Below, piece after piece: positions 1 through 8,953 of a stretch of 64,000 bases of DNA. A program made the translations under genes and the position numbers. The stretch is from Pseudomonas capsici. GTDB lineage: Bacteria; Pseudomonadota; Gammaproteobacteria; Pseudomonadales; Pseudomonadaceae. Position 1 is the stretch's first letter. Each line of letters opens with the position of its first letter. The DNA is taken from the NCBI RefSeq assembly GCF_017165765.1, contig NZ_JAFGZD010000001.1:558001-622000 (forward strand), written 5' to 3'. The notes below the pieces were generated by a model. It was given only the letters and a program-made list of their open reading frames with translations. It was not told the DNA's origin and did not search any database.

Positions 1-731
1 ACCCCGGAAGTCCGGCAATGCACATCGGCACCCCCCAGGTCTTCGGCGCTGACCACTTCGCCGGTGGCAGCCTTCACCAGAGGCGGCCCGGCCAGAAAGA
101 TGGTGGCCTGCTGACGTACCATGATCGCTTCGTCGGCCATGGCTGGCACATAAGCACCGCCAGCGGTGCAGGAGCCCATGACCACAGCGATCTGCGGGAT
201 GCCCATGGCACTCATGTTGGCCTGATTGAAGAAGATGCGCCCGAAGTGTTCGCGATCCGGAAACACTTCATCCTGACGTGGCAGGTTGGCACCGCCCGAG
301 TCCACCAGATAGATACAGGGCAGGCGGTTCTGCTGGGCGATGGCCTGGGCGCGCAGGTGCTTCTTGACGGTCAGCGGGTAGTAAGAGCCACCTTTGACCG
401 TGGCATCGTTGGCCACAATCATGCATTCCACACCTTCGACTCGACCAATGCCGGCAATTACGCCCGCCGCCGGCACCTCTTCGTCATACACGGCATGGGC
501 CGCGAGCTGACCTATTTCCAGAAATGGCGAACCGGGGTCCAGCAAACGATTGATGCGCTCGCGGGGCAGCAGCTTGCCTCGCGAGGTGTGGCGTTCCTGC
601 GCCTTGCTGCCGCCCCCTTCATGAACCCTGGCCAGCAGGCGGCGCAGGTCATTGACCTGTTCCAGCAATGCGGCGTGGTTGCTGACGAATTCGGGAGAGC
701 GCGTATTGATTTGGCTGTGCAGAATGGTCAT
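1..731 (-). CDS. liuB: Methylcrotonoyl-CoA carboxylase, carboxyltransferase (beta) subunit, partial
   Basis: Transfers carboxyl from biotin to 3-methylcrotonyl-CoA in leucine/isovalerate breakdown, working in a cytosolic complex with the biotinylated alpha subunit (not in this window). The N-terminal 243 residues are present and the rest lies beyond the left edge. The start at 731 has GGAG eight bases upstream. Visible family marks are [16 protein letters not shown] near residues 39-54, the oxyanion/CoA segment [19 protein letters not shown], and [16 protein letters not shown]. It follows liuA by 15 bases on the same strand, so the two are surely co-transcribed. The family is clear; propionyl-CoA carboxylase is less likely given the liuA and mvaB neighbours. 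Confidence 0.95.
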   Translation of the reverse strand, partial: MTILHSQINTRSPEFVSNHAALLEQVNDLRRLLARVHEGGGSKAQERHTSRGKLLPRERINRLLDPGSPFLEIGQLAAHAVYDEEVPAAGVIAGIGRVEGVECMIVANDATVKGGSYYPLTVKKHLRAQAIAQQNRLPCIYLVDSGGANLPRQDEVFPDREHFGRIFFNQANMSAMGIPQIAVVMGSCTAGGAYVPAMADEAIMVRQQATIFLAGPPLVKAATGEVVSAEDLGGADVHCRTSG

Positions 732-746
732 GAAGCACTCCCAGGG

Positions 747-1910
747 TCAGCGGGTCTCGTTGAACAGTTCGCGACCGATCAGCATGCGCCGGATTTCACT
801 GGTACCCGCTCCGATCTCGTACAGCTTGGCGTCACGCAGCAGGCGACCGGCCGGAAACTCGTTGATGTAGCCATTGCCGCCCAGAATCTGAATGGTATCC
901 AGTGCCATCTGTGTGGCCCGTTCGGCGCTGTAGAGGATGATTCCGGCGGCATCCTTGCGGGTGGTTTCGCCGCGGTCGCAGGCCTGGGCAACGGCATACA
1001 GATAAGCGCGGCTGGCATTCATCTGGGTGTACATGTCAGCGACCTTGCCCTGGATGAGCTGAAACTCGCCAATGCTCTGGCCGAACTGTTTGCGCTCGTG
1101 GATATAGGGCAGCACCACATCCATGCAGGCCTGCATGATCCCGGTCGGGCCACCGGAGAGCACGACGCGCTCGTAATCCAGGCCGCTCATCAGGACTTTC
1201 ACACCGCCATTGAGCGGTCCCAGCAGGTTTTCTTCCGGGACTTCGACATCATCGAAAAACAGCTCGCAGGTATTGGAGCCGCGCATGCCGAGCTTGTCGA
1301 ACTTGTTGCTGCGGGTGAAACCTTTCCAGTCACGCTCGACAATAAAGGCGCTGATGCCATGGGCGGCCTTTTCCAGGTCGGTCTTGGCGTAGATCACATA
1401 GGTGTGGGCGTCCGGGCCGTTGGTGATCCAGGTCTTGCTGCCATTGAGTACGAAGCGGTCGCCACGACGATCTGCCCGAAGTTTCATGGACACCACGTCC
1501 GATCCGGCATTGGGTTCGCTCATGGCCAGTGCGCCGACATGTTCGCCACTGATCAGCCTGGGCAGGTAGCGGGCTTTCTGCTCCGGGTTGCCATTACGGT
1601 TGATCTGGTTGACGCACAGATTCGAGTGGGCACCGTAGGAGAGGGCGACCGAGGCCGACCCGCGGCTGATTTCTTCCATGGCGACCACGTGAGCCAGATA
1701 GCCAAGGCCTGCGCCGCCATATTCTTCGCTGACGGTGATGCCCAGAAGTCCCATGTCCCCGAACTTGCGCCACATGTCGGCCGGGAACAGGTTGTCTCTG
1801 TCGATCTGTGCGGCACGCGGGGAAAGTTCGGACGCGACAAAAGACTGGATCTGGTCGCGCAGCATGTCGATGGTTTCGCCCAGGGCGAAGTTCAGACTGG
1901 GGTAGATCAT
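747..1910 (-). CDS. liuA: Isovaleryl-CoA dehydrogenase
   Basis: FAD-dependent acyl-CoA dehydrogenase oxidising isovaleryl-CoA to 3-methylcrotonyl-CoA, the third step of leucine catabolism. It has 387 residues, the usual length. The FAD/substrate motifs [15 protein letters not shown] (about 127-141) and [19 protein letters not shown] are present. The catalytic base is the family-diagnostic Glu247 in [13 protein letters not shown]. The C-terminal position that carries the catalytic Glu in medium-chain enzymes is small instead ([11 protein letters not shown]), as in true isovaleryl-CoA dehydrogenases. It is the first gene of a unit continuing into liuB, with a MerR-type palindrome about 50 bases upstream of the ATG. 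The function is secure from motifs and context. Confidence 0.96.
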   Translation of the reverse strand: MIYPSLNFALGETIDMLRDQIQSFVASELSPRAAQIDRDNLFPADMWRKFGDMGLLGITVSEEYGGAGLGYLAHVVAMEEISRGSASVALSYGAHSNLCVNQINRNGNPEQKARYLPRLISGEHVGALAMSEPNAGSDVVSMKLRADRRGDRFVLNGSKTWITNGPDAHTYVIYAKTDLEKAAHGISAFIVERDWKGFTRSNKFDKLGMRGSNTCELFFDDVEVPEENLLGPLNGGVKVLMSGLDYERVVLSGGPTGIMQACMDVVLPYIHERKQFGQSIGEFQLIQGKVADMYTQMNASRAYLYAVAQACDRGETTRKDAAGIILYSAERATQMALDTIQILGGNGYINEFPAGRLLRDAKLYEIGAGTSEIRRMLIGRELFNETR

Positions 1911-1953
1911 GAATAGCGCTCCAGTTTTATTCTTGGCGGATTGGCTATGACCT

Positions 1954-1967
1954 TTACGTTAACGTAA
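1954..1967 (-). promoter_or_regulatory. Candidate LiuR operator upstream of liuA
   Basis: Perfect 14-base palindrome TTACGTTAACGTAA centred about 50 bases upstream of the liuA start. MerR-family LiuR proteins of proteobacteria are known to bind ACGT-containing palindromes upstream of liu genes, and a liuR-like gene lies 1.6 kb away. The palindrome is seen; assigning it to LiuR is inference. I could not place a confident -35/-10 pair around it. Confidence 0.65.
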
Positions 1968-2049
1968 GTCTGTAATTGCCAAAGTGTCAATGTCGGAGGG
2001 CGAACAGGAGAAAGAGAGGGGGGCGATTATGGGAATGCCGGAAAGCACG

Positions 2050-2071
2050 AAGGGGAGCCTGGGCTCCCCTT
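2050..2071. repeat. Perfect GC-rich palindrome (hairpin)
   Basis: Stem AAGGGGAGCC / GGCTCCCCTT with two bases between the arms. As RNA it gives a strong hairpin from either strand. No clean T-run follows directly, so a terminator role is only possible. It lies in the mvaB-liuA gap. Confidence 0.5.
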
Positions 2072-2237
2072 CAAGGTTTCTTTGTATGCTCTTTTTTATT
2101 TTTCGGGAGGTCTTTTGTTGTTTTTGGCGACCAGGCCCTTCACATCTTTTTTGAGCGACCCCCATTCGGGATCAAGAGCAAACGTATTTTTTTGAGCGCT
2201 GATATCGCTTTTATCTTGTCGATCCAACCAGTTCCGG

Positions 2238-2257
2238 AGCTACCTGAAGGTAGTTTT
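2238..2257 (+). terminator. Weak terminator-like hairpin
   Basis: CTACC-TGAA-GGTAG stem followed by TTTTATT on the plus strand. No plus-strand gene runs into it, so it may be a relic or fortuitous. Confidence 0.25.
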
Positions 2258-2533
2258 ATTGTTCTCTGCCTGGTTGCGAGTACCTCCGTTTTTGCGAAGG
2301 ACGCTGAAAGCTATCCACTCCAAAAAAATCTGTTAGCTGCGCCTCTGTCCGTGTTGTTCTTGTTATGTCAGAGCCGATACGTATTGTTTTTATTGGATTG
2401 CTGCGTTTTGTTGTTCTTGTTGTTCAGGAGATATAGCAGAACCCGTGCCAGTTTTTGTGAAAGCCTTTGAAAGCAGGGCTTTGGCAGGATTCTGGTGGCT
2501 GGGGACCTGGCCCGTCAGTCACCGAATGTTTCC

Positions 2534-2576
2534 GTGTTACCCGTTTTCGCTGAACTCATGACGGTGAGGGTAACAC
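2534..2576. repeat. Inverted repeat downstream of mvaB
   Basis: Perfect 9-base arms GTGTTACCC (2534-2542) and GGGTAACAC (2568-2576) separated by 25 bases, 45 bases past the mvaB stop codon. It could stabilise or end the liuR-mvaB transcript. There is no U-tract. Confidence 0.4.
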
Positions 2577-2620
2577 TCTGTGACAAGTTGCCGCATCGGC
2601 TCGCCGACCAATGACCTTTC

Positions 2621-3520
2621 TCAGGTGGGCATACGGGCCATGGCCACTTTCGATCCGTTTCGGCGTTCCAGCACGGTACAGATGCGCTGGCCTGCAGCGA
2701 TGAGAAGGTCCAGATCGATGCCGGTGTCGACGCCCAGGCCAACCAGCATATAGAGCACATCCTCCGTTGCGACATTGCCGCTGGCACCCTGGGCATAAGG
2801 GCAGCCGCCCAGTCCGGCGACCGAGCTGTCGAAGACTGCGATGCCTTCCAGCAGGCTGGCGTAGATATTGGCCAGCGCCTGACCGTAGGTGTCGTGAAAA
2901 TGCCCGGCGAGTTTGCCCCGAGGAATCTGTCCGGCAACCACATTGAAAAGCTCGCGGGTTTCGGCGGGTGTGCCGATGCCGATGGTGTCGCCCAGGGAAA
3001 CTTCGTAGCAGCCCATGGCGATCAACTCGTTGGCCACGGACGACACCTGTTGGGGTGAAACCTTGCCTTCGTACGGACACCCCAGCACGCACGACACATA
3101 ACCTCGTACGCGGATGCCATGCAGATGCGCCGCCGCCATTACCGGCAGAAACCGCTCCAGACTTTCACTGATGGAGCAGTTGATATTGCGCCGGGAAAAG
3201 GCTTCGGAGGCTGAAGCAAATACCGCTACCTCCCGAACTCCAGCCGCCAGCGCATCTTCGAAACCTTTCAGATTGGGAGTGAGGGCCGAATAGGTAACGC
3301 CAGGCTGGTGATGAAGACGGGCAAAAACTTCGGCAGAACCGGCCATTTGCGGCACCCACTTGGGCGATACGAAACTGCCGGCCTCGATGTGTTTCAGTCC
3401 TGCGGCTGACAGGTCCTCGATCAGTTGCACCTTGTGCGGAATGCTCACTGGGCGTGCTTCATTTTGCAGGCCATCTCTGGGGCCGACTTCCACCAGACGA
3501 ACGCGTTGAGGTAAGTGCAT
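2621..3520 (-). CDS. mvaB: Hydroxymethylglutaryl-CoA lyase
   Basis: Cleaves HMG-CoA to acetoacetate and acetyl-CoA, the last step of leucine catabolism (also called liuE). It has 299 residues and a TIM-barrel DRE-type family pattern: EVGPRDGLQNE at 11-21 with the catalytic Arg15/Asp16, metal ligands His207 and His209 in GHFHDTYG, and the signature SVAGLGGCPYAQGASGN with catalytic Cys240. It lies 41 bases downstream of liuR on the same strand, so the two probably share a transcript. In many pseudomonads this gene ends a liuRABCDE operon; here it sits upstream of liuA instead. Confidence 0.95.
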   Translation of the reverse strand: MHLPQRVRLVEVGPRDGLQNEARPVSIPHKVQLIEDLSAAGLKHIEAGSFVSPKWVPQMAGSAEVFARLHHQPGVTYSALTPNLKGFEDALAAGVREVAVFASASEAFSRRNINCSISESLERFLPVMAAAHLHGIRVRGYVSCVLGCPYEGKVSPQQVSSVANELIAMGCYEVSLGDTIGIGTPAETRELFNVVAGQIPRGKLAGHFHDTYGQALANIYASLLEGIAVFDSSVAGLGGCPYAQGASGNVATEDVLYMLVGLGVDTGIDLDLLIAAGQRICTVLERRNGSKVAMARMPT

Positions 3521-3561
3521 GGCGGTTGTACCTCATATTTTGTTGAGGTTTGTGTTTTATA

Positions 3562-3951
3562 TCATTGATTTTTAAGAGATTTATCAAGAGCTGCTCGGCA
3601 GCGTTCTTCTGCGGTGTCCAGTTCCAGTTGCATCTGCCTGATGTCCAGAAGCTGTTGCTCCAACTGGCCACGGCGCTCTTCGATCTTGCCCAGCATGCTG
3701 TGTAACTGCTTCTGATTGTCGCCGTGAGGGTCGTACAGCTCGATCAGTTCCCGGCATTCGGCCAGAGAAAAGCCGATGCGTTTACCGCGCAGGATCAGCT
3801 TGAGGGTGACCTTGTCGCGAGGCGAGTAAATGCGCTCCAGGCCCCGTCTTTCAGGGGTGAGCATGCCTTGCTCCTCGTAAAAGCGAATGGCGCGGGTGGT
3901 GATATCCAGCTCGCGGGCGAGGTCGGAGATGCTGTAGGTCGGGCTGTTCAT
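3562..3951 (-). CDS. liuR: MerR-family transcriptional regulator, LiuR-like
   Basis: DNA-binding regulator of leucine/isovalerate genes. It has 129 residues. The N-terminal winged helix-turn-helix runs over residues 5-36 (SISDLARELDITTRAIRFYE, then GMLTPERR), followed by a wing with IYSPRDKVTLKLILRGKRIG. A coiled-coil dimerisation helix (about 80-115) is rich in Glu, Gln and Leu. It has no Cys metal site, so this is a metabolite or redox-independent type. It heads a probable liuR-mvaB unit, and its own upstream region has two palindromes, suggesting autoregulation. Assignment to LiuR rests on context; the family call is secure. Confidence 0.88.
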   Translation of the reverse strand: MNSPTYSISDLARELDITTRAIRFYEEQGMLTPERRGLERIYSPRDKVTLKLILRGKRIGFSLAECRELIELYDPHGDNQKQLHSMLGKIEERRGQLEQQLLDIRQMQLELDTAEERCRAALDKSLKNQ

Positions 3952-3971
3952 GGAGGCGCTCGGCGGGGGAA

Positions 3972-3990
3972 CCTTTGGTTTAACCTAAGG
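3972..3990 (-). promoter_or_regulatory. Second, imperfect palindrome upstream of liuR
   Basis: CCTTTGGTTTAACCTAAGG, symmetric except for one pair and the centre base. It sits 20-40 bases upstream of the liuR start and overlaps a possible -10 region (TAGGTT on minus). It may bind LiuR or another regulator. Confidence 0.4.
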
Positions 3991-4016
3991 CTGGCTTGAC
4001 GTATACGTCAAGCCAG
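3991..4016 (-). promoter_or_regulatory. 26-base perfect palindrome, candidate LiuR operator/autoregulatory site
   Basis: All 13 base pairs match around the centre 4003/4004. The core is TTGACGTATACGTCAA. On the minus strand TTGACG inside it could act as a -35 element, with TAGGTT 18 bases downstream. The ACGT half-site matches the liuA palindrome at 1954-1967. It lies 40-65 bases upstream of the liuR start. The symmetry is seen; LiuR binding is inference. Confidence 0.7.
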
Positions 4017-4096
4017 TGATGCTTCGGGCGGGCAGAGTTAAAGCTAGAACTAGCATTAATTTTTAATTAAATATTTATATTTATCAATATCTTGAG

Positions 4097-5035
4097 CTAT
4101 GTAGTTAATTCTTTTTCTGCTCTTGTTTCCTGTGCCGTTACGCGCTGGCACAGCTCGATAAGCTGTTCGCGCATCCAGCGATTGGCCGGATCCTGATCGG
4201 TGCTTTCGTGCCAGTACAGATGGGTTTCCACTGCCGGGACATCGTTGACCGGCAACTGCGCATAGTGCAGGTCGTGACGCCGGGAAAAGCGCTCGGGTAC
4301 GGTCATGACCATGTCGGTCTGTTGCAGCACCTGGGTCGCCATCAGGTAATGCTGGGAACGCAGGGCAATCTTGCGCTGGATTCCCATCTTGCCCAGTGCC
4401 AGGTCCACATGACCCAGGCCGCTGCGGCGACTGGAAATATGAATGTGGGCCTGTGCCAGATAGTCATCCAGGTTCAAGGCGGCCTTGCCTGCCAGAGGAT
4501 GGCTCTTGCGCATGGCGCAGACGTATTTGTCTTCCATCAACTTGACGTGCCGCACCTGCGGGTCGGTGTTGAGAGGCGCATCGACGGCGAAGTCCAGACG
4601 TCCGGCAGCCAGCTCCTTGGTGGTTTCGCGCCGTTTGGACAGAAAGCTTTCGATGGTCACTGCCGGGGCCTGACGTCGCAGGCGCTGGAACAGCAGAGGC
4701 AGAATCACCGCTTCGGTCAGGTCGGTCATGCTGATACGGTAGTTCTTGCTGGCCTGCAGCGGATTGAAGATACGGCTTTCCTGCACGGACACTCGCAACA
4801 GTGACAAGGCATTGCGCACCGGGCCGATGATGTTCTGGGCCATGGGGGTGGGCACCATGCCTTGGGCCGTGCGCACGAACAGTGGATCGTTGAAGGTTTC
4901 CCGCAGTCGCGCCAGGGCGTTGGAAACCGCTGGCTGGGTAATGCCTACGATCTGGCCGGCTCGTGTCAGATTGGCTTCGGTGTAAATGGCGTCGAAGACA
5001 ATGAAAAGATTGAGATCAACCTTGCTCAGGTTCAT
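4097..5035 (-). CDS. LysR-family transcriptional regulator
   Basis: 312 residues. It has an N-terminal winged helix-turn-helix (about 8-67, LNLFIVFDAIYTEANLTRAG then ITQPAVSNALARLR) and a periplasmic-binding-type effector domain from about residue 95. The NLFIVFDAIY start and DPLFVRTAQGMVPTP wing resemble the LeuO/NodD-like subgroup. It is divergent from the acyl-CoA dehydrogenase at 5204 across 168 bases, so it probably controls that gene. The ligand is unknown. The 145 bases between its stop codon and liuR hold the liuR palindromes, with an AT-rich tract nearest its own 3' end. Confidence 0.9.
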   Translation of the reverse strand: MNLSKVDLNLFIVFDAIYTEANLTRAGQIVGITQPAVSNALARLRETFNDPLFVRTAQGMVPTPMAQNIIGPVRNALSLLRVSVQESRIFNPLQASKNYRISMTDLTEAVILPLLFQRLRRQAPAVTIESFLSKRRETTKELAAGRLDFAVDAPLNTDPQVRHVKLMEDKYVCAMRKSHPLAGKAALNLDDYLAQAHIHISSRRSGLGHVDLALGKMGIQRKIALRSQHYLMATQVLQQTDMVMTVPERFSRRHDLHYAQLPVNDVPAVETHLYWHESTDQDPANRWMREQLIELCQRVTAQETRAEKELTT

Positions 5036-5091
5036 TGGAGGCGCCTCTCGTTGTTTTTGTCGGATCGCTGCTTATGCCGCAGCGTTGCTCG

Positions 5092-5110
5092 ATCATATAT
5101 TGGTTATGAA
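5092..5110 (+). promoter_or_regulatory. Possible LysR-type binding dyad
   Basis: ATCATA-N7-TATGAA, 5 of 6 positions symmetric, containing a T-N11-A-like arrangement. It lies in the divergent region between the LysR gene and the acyl-CoA dehydrogenase. It is a weak candidate. Confidence 0.3.
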
Positions 5111-5203
5111 TGTTTATATACGTCGAGAATAGATTAGATAAATGTCCGGGTGTTCTTTAGCATCCTTTCCATGACCTCCATTTCCTTGAGAAGGTAGCTG
5201 CCC

Positions 5204-6415
5204 ATGGATTTTGCCTATTCCCCGAAAGTGCAGGAGCTGCGCGAGCGCGTCACTGCTTTCATGGACGCTTACGTCTATCCCGCCGAACCTGTGTTCGAGC
5301 GCCAGGTGGCGGAAGGTGACCGCTGGCAGCCCACGGCAATCATGGAAGAGCTCAAAGCCAGGGCCAGGGAGCAAGGCCTGTGGAATCTGTTTCTGCCCGA
5401 GTCGGAGCTGGGAGCCGGCCTGACCAATCTCGAGTACGCACCTCTGGCAGAGATCATGGGGCGTTCGCTGCTCGGGCCTGAGCCCTTCAACTGCTCGGCC
5501 CCGGACACCGGCAATATGGAAGTGCTGGTGCGTTACGCAACCGTGGAGCAGAAGCAGCAATGGCTGGAGCCTCTGCTGCGGGGCGAGATCCGGTCGGCCT
5601 TCGCCATGACCGAGCCTGACGTGGCGTCATCGGATGCAACCAATATGGCGGCCCGTGCCGAGCGTGATGGCGATGAATGGGTCATCAATGGTCGCAAATG
5701 GTGGACTTCCGGTGCCTGTGATCCGCGTTGCAGGATCCTGATTTTCATGGGCCTGACCAATCCCGACGGGCCTCGTCATCAGCAGCACTCCATGATTCTG
5801 GTCCCGGCGGACACGCCCGGCGTGAAGATCGTTCGGCCGCTGCCGGTGTTTGGCTATGACGATGCGCCTCACGGGCACGCCGAGGTGCTGTTCGAGAATG
5901 TCCGGGTACCTTATGACAATGTGCTTTTGGGCGAGGGGCGTGGTTTCGAAATTGCTCAGGGGCGTCTGGGGCCGGGGCGCATCCATCACTGCATGCGCTC
6001 GATCGGCATGGCGGAGCGGGCTTTGGAACTGATGTGTCAGCGGGCAGCCAGTCGTGTGGCATTCGGCAAACCCCTGGGCCTGCTGGGCGGCAATATCGAC
6101 AAGATCGCGGATTCGCGCATGGAAATCGATATGGCGCGGCTGCTGACCCTCAAGGCCGCCTACATGATGGATACCGTAGGCAACAAGGTGGCCAGGAGCG
6201 AGATTGCCCAGATCAAGGTAGTGGCGCCCAACGTGGCTCTGAAAGTCATTGACCGGGCCATCCAGATACATGGCGGCGCTGGGGTTTCCGGTGATTTTCC
6301 ACTGGCCTACATGTATGCCATGCAACGCACCCTGCGTCTTGCCGATGGCCCGGACGAAGTGCATCGTGCGGCCATCGGCAAGTTCGAGCTGGGTAAATAC
6401 CTGCCGCAGAGGTGA
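5204..6415 (+). CDS. Acyl-CoA dehydrogenase, ACAD10/11-like
   Basis: FAD-dependent acyl-CoA dehydrogenase of 403 residues, substrate unknown. The motifs [17 protein letters not shown] and [17 protein letters not shown] are typical of the ACAD10/11-like branch, as is the C-terminal [17 protein letters not shown]. There the catalytic-base position reads Asp-Glu in GPDEVHR rather than the usual GTSEIQR. The RBS is GAGAAGG about 10 bases upstream of the ATG. It is a single gene divergent from a LysR regulator and converges on the PstS-OmpA gene 18 bases away. It may act on a branched, hydroxylated or aromatic acyl-CoA; the sequence does not decide. Confidence 0.9.
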   Translation: MDFAYSPKVQELRERVTAFMDAYVYPAEPVFERQVAEGDRWQPTAIMEELKARAREQGLWNLFLPESELGAGLTNLEYAPLAEIMGRSLLGPEPFNCSAPDTGNMEVLVRYATVEQKQQWLEPLLRGEIRSAFAMTEPDVASSDATNMAARAERDGDEWVINGRKWWTSGACDPRCRILIFMGLTNPDGPRHQQHSMILVPADTPGVKIVRPLPVFGYDDAPHGHAEVLFENVRVPYDNVLLGEGRGFEIAQGRLGPGRIHHCMRSIGMAERALELMCQRAASRVAFGKPLGLLGGNIDKIADSRMEIDMARLLTLKAAYMMDTVGNKVARSEIAQIKVVAPNVALKVIDRAIQIHGGAGVSGDFPLAYMYAMQRTLRLADGPDEVHRAAIGKFELGKYLPQR

Positions 6416-6433
6416 GTGTGCCGGGTCGCGGAT

Positions 6434-7777
6434 TCAGTTCACCCAGACTTCAACCCGCCGGTTCTTGATCCGGCCGTCGTCTGCATCGTTGCCCGCGACT
6501 GGCATTTCATCGCCAAAACCCAGTATTTCATGGAAGGTCACGCCACTTTTCTGCAATTCCCGGCGAACAGCCATGGCCCGCAGCCGGGAAAGCAGGGTGG
6601 CCCGTGCCGAATCGCTCTTGGCATCGCCAAAACCTACCAGCGTGACTTGCTGGTTGAGCTTTTGGTGGGTCTTGAGGTAATCCGTCACACGTCTTAAATC
6701 GAGCTGTGCCTTGTTATCCAGTCGAGCGCTGCCCTGAGCAAAGCGGAAGTTGACCGACAGGCGTTCGGCCTTGCGCGTCAATGCCTGATAGTCCTCGGGC
6801 ATCTGAGCCGTTGCCTGCACTTTCATGGCCTGAACGGTCTGGGCCACAAAACCGGTGCGGGCCACGATGGCCTGGCCTTCGGCGCTTTGCGCAAAGTGCA
6901 CCAGTGCCTGAGCCCAGTCATGGTTCGTCTTGGGCGGCACATACAGATACAGACGCCTCGAAAGCGGATAATCTTCGGTCGCAATCAGGCTGACAGTTGG
7001 CAGCATCGCTTTCGATTCGCCATCGGCAACCGCTACGGCCTTGGCATTACGTACATAGGGCAGGCCGATAAAGCCAATGCCATTGCGATCATTGCTGACC
7101 TCATCGGAAAGCTGTTCGCTGGACTCGAAGCGCTTCGCCTGGCGCGACAGGTTCTTGCCGTTGCGGGTCAGTACCAGTTCCTTGAAGGTTTCATAAGTGC
7201 CGGATTGCTCGTCGCGTGCATACAGATGAATCGCGCCGGCCGTGCCGCCCACCTCTTGCCAGTCCCGGACTTCCCCCGAGAAGATGCGCGCCAGTTCCAG
7301 AGTGCTGAGCTGGCGCAGCGGATTGCCCGGATGCAGGATGACCGCCACGCCATCGATGGCAATCACTTGCTCGCTCTCAGGGCTTTTCAGGTCGCCAAGT
7401 GCTTTGAGTTCTTGCGCTTCCTGATCCTTGATCGGTCGGGAAGAGGCGGCAATATCGGCGCTGCCTGTCTTGAGCGCGCTGAAGCCGGTGCCCGAGCCAT
7501 GAGCCGCAATTTCCACGACCACAACCTGTCCGGTTGCCGCTGCGCCTGTCACGCGGGTTTCGTTGGGCTGGGTGCCGGGGAGTCTTTGCAGGGCTTGCAG
7601 CCCTTGCTGACGCATCAGGCCTTCGACCAATGCCGGGCCCAGTTGCGCATTGATAGTGTTGGAGCCCTGAATGCGCAAGGCGGTAGTGCCGTCTGCCGGA
7701 GCTGGCAGTGCAGCCTGGGTCATGCAGGGCAGGAGGGTGCAGGAAAGCGCCAGTGCGCAAAGCAGAGCGCGCAGCAT
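6434..7777 (-). CDS. PstS-like substrate-binding domain fused to OmpA-like domain, periplasmic
   Basis: 447 residues from the ATG at 7777. I chose this over an upstream start because it opens directly on a signal peptide (MLRALLCALALSCTLL...TQAA). Residues about 30-315 form a PstS-type binding protein: LRIQGSNTINAQLGPAL, AAHGSGTGFSALKTGSADI, AASSRPIKDQEAQELK, and IHLYARDEQSGTYETFKE, which holds the SGT phosphate-loop motif. Residues about 335-447 are an OmpA C-terminal domain (VNFRFAQGSARLDNKA, LLSRLRAMAVRRELQKSGV, KNRRVEVWVN) expected to bind peptidoglycan. It has no lipobox and no transporter genes nearby. It is probably a wall-anchored anion-binding protein, perhaps a sensor. The ligand is inferred. 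Confidence 0.85.
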   Translation of the reverse strand: MLRALLCALALSCTLLPCMTQAALPAPADGTTALRIQGSNTINAQLGPALVEGLMRQQGLQALQRLPGTQPNETRVTGAAATGQVVVVEIAAHGSGTGFSALKTGSADIAASSRPIKDQEAQELKALGDLKSPESEQVIAIDGVAVILHPGNPLRQLSTLELARIFSGEVRDWQEVGGTAGAIHLYARDEQSGTYETFKELVLTRNGKNLSRQAKRFESSEQLSDEVSNDRNGIGFIGLPYVRNAKAVAVADGESKAMLPTVSLIATEDYPLSRRLYLYVPPKTNHDWAQALVHFAQSAEGQAIVARTGFVAQTVQAMKVQATAQMPEDYQALTRKAERLSVNFRFAQGSARLDNKAQLDLRRVTDYLKTHQKLNQQVTLVGFGDAKSDSARATLLSRLRAMAVRRELQKSGVTFHEILGFGDEMPVAGNDADDGRIKNRRVEVWVN

Positions 7778-7907
7778 CTGCGTCACCTTGAATGACTGAA
7801 AGTCCCGGGAGAATAAGACAGAAAGATTGCTGAAATATGACGCTTGATGAAGTGGACCGGGCCGACTCGCCTGCGCAATAACAGGCAAGTCGGCTTCGAA
7901 GCATTTA

Positions 7908-8720
7908 TCAGCTCAATTCGAGCCAGACAGGCGCGTGATCCGAAGGTTTTTCCATGCCGCGCAATTCGTAGTCCACACCGGCGGCCTTGATGCGTGGTTG
8001 CAGGCCTGTGGAGGTCATGATCAGGTCGATGCGCAGCCCGCGCTTGGGGCTGTCTTCAAAGCCGCGGCTGCGGTAGTCGAACCAACTGAACTGATCGATC
8101 ACTTCCGGGTGCAGATGGCGGAAGCTGTCCACCAGCCCCCAGTTCTTGAGGCGCTCCATCCACTCGCGCTCTTCCGGCAGAAAACTGCATTTGCCGGTTT
8201 TCAGCCAGCGTTTGGCATTGTCTGCGCCGATGCCGATATCGCAGTCCTGCGGGGAAATATTCACATCGCCCATGACGATCAGCGGCTGATCGTTGCTGAA
8301 GTGGCTTTCCAGCAGCGTCTGCAGGTCGTTGTAGAAGCGTTGCTTGGCGGGAAACTTGGTGGGGTGGTCGCGGCTTTCGCCCTGAGGGAAGTAACCGTTC
8401 ATGATGGTGACCGGCTGGCCATTGCTGTCAGCGTAGGTGCCCCAGATGAAACGCTTCTGTGCTTCTTCGTCATCGCCTTCGAATCCCTTGTGCAGGGCCA
8501 GTGGCATATGGCGCGAGAGCAGTGCGACGCCGTAATGGCCTTTCTGGCCGTGGAAGTGGACGTGGTAGCCCAGTGCCTCGATCTCGGCCTGGGGAAACTG
8601 CTCGTCGCTGACTTTGGTTTCCTGCAGGCCAATCACGTCAGGCTGATGCTTTTCGATCAGCGCCGCCAGCTGATGCGGTCGGGCACGCAGACCGTTGATA
8701 TTGAAAGAAACAATTTTCAT
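7908..8720 (-). CDS. xthA: Exodeoxyribonuclease III
   Basis: AP endonuclease and 3'-5' exonuclease of base-excision repair. It has 270 residues, the typical length. It carries all catalytic positions of the EEP fold: Asn7 (FNINGLRAR), Glu34 (GLQETK), Asp152/Asn154 (GDVNI), Asp232 (IDLIM) and Asp261/His262 (SDHAPVW). It is transcribed away from tamA. The stop is followed by 130 bases before the PstS-OmpA start on the same strand, so it is probably independent of that gene. Confidence 0.95.
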   Translation of the reverse strand: MKIVSFNINGLRARPHQLAALIEKHQPDVIGLQETKVSDEQFPQAEIEALGYHVHFHGQKGHYGVALLSRHMPLALHKGFEGDDEEAQKRFIWGTYADSNGQPVTIMNGYFPQGESRDHPTKFPAKQRFYNDLQTLLESHFSNDQPLIVMGDVNISPQDCDIGIGADNAKRWLKTGKCSFLPEEREWMERLKNWGLVDSFRHLHPEVIDQFSWFDYRSRGFEDSPKRGLRIDLIMTSTGLQPRIKAAGVDYELRGMEKPSDHAPVWLELS

Positions 8721-8812
8721 AAAGCGGCAATCCTGAATTCATGCAAAGGAGCGATGCTAGCCGACCAGCCGATTTACGGCCAGCGTGCTGTCGGCTGCTA
8801 CGCTGGATTGAT

Positions 8813-8831
8813 GGCCGGAACTGTTCCGGCC
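8813..8831. repeat. Perfect palindrome in the xthA-tamA divergent region
   Basis: GGCCGGAAC-T-GTTCCGGCC, 9-base arms around a single centre base. It could be an operator or an RNA hairpin on either side. The function is unknown. Confidence 0.4.
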
Positions 8832-8953
8832 GCACTTGTTCTCACCCTTGCGCAGCCATGGATGGAGAGGCCGTCCGAAGATGGGGTTTTCTGACCGTAT
8901 ATTCAGGTTTTCCTGCAGGTTATGACGTAAGGGATTGAAAGTTCGAATTATTC

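Larger units (their letters stand above)
1911..2620. other. 710-base intergenic region between mvaB and liuA
   Basis: No convincing gene. It holds the liuA promoter/operator next to liuA, a T-rich tract at about 2080-2450 and several hairpins (2050-2071, 2238-2257, 2534-2576). Open frames here (for example 1976-2470 on plus) have hydrophobic, Cys/Phe-rich translations typical of non-coding T-rich DNA and no ribosome binding site. The gap breaks what is a continuous liu cluster in many Pseudomonas and may be the scar of a lost gene; that is inference. Confidence 0.5.

Noticed and set aside
18..1916. 632-residue plus-strand frame over liuB/liuA
   Set aside because: Antisense to two well-supported genes and lacks any domain.
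1976..2470. 164-residue plus-strand frame in the mvaB-liuA gap
   Set aside because: Cys/Phe/Leu-rich translation of T-rich DNA, no ribosome binding site and no family resemblance.
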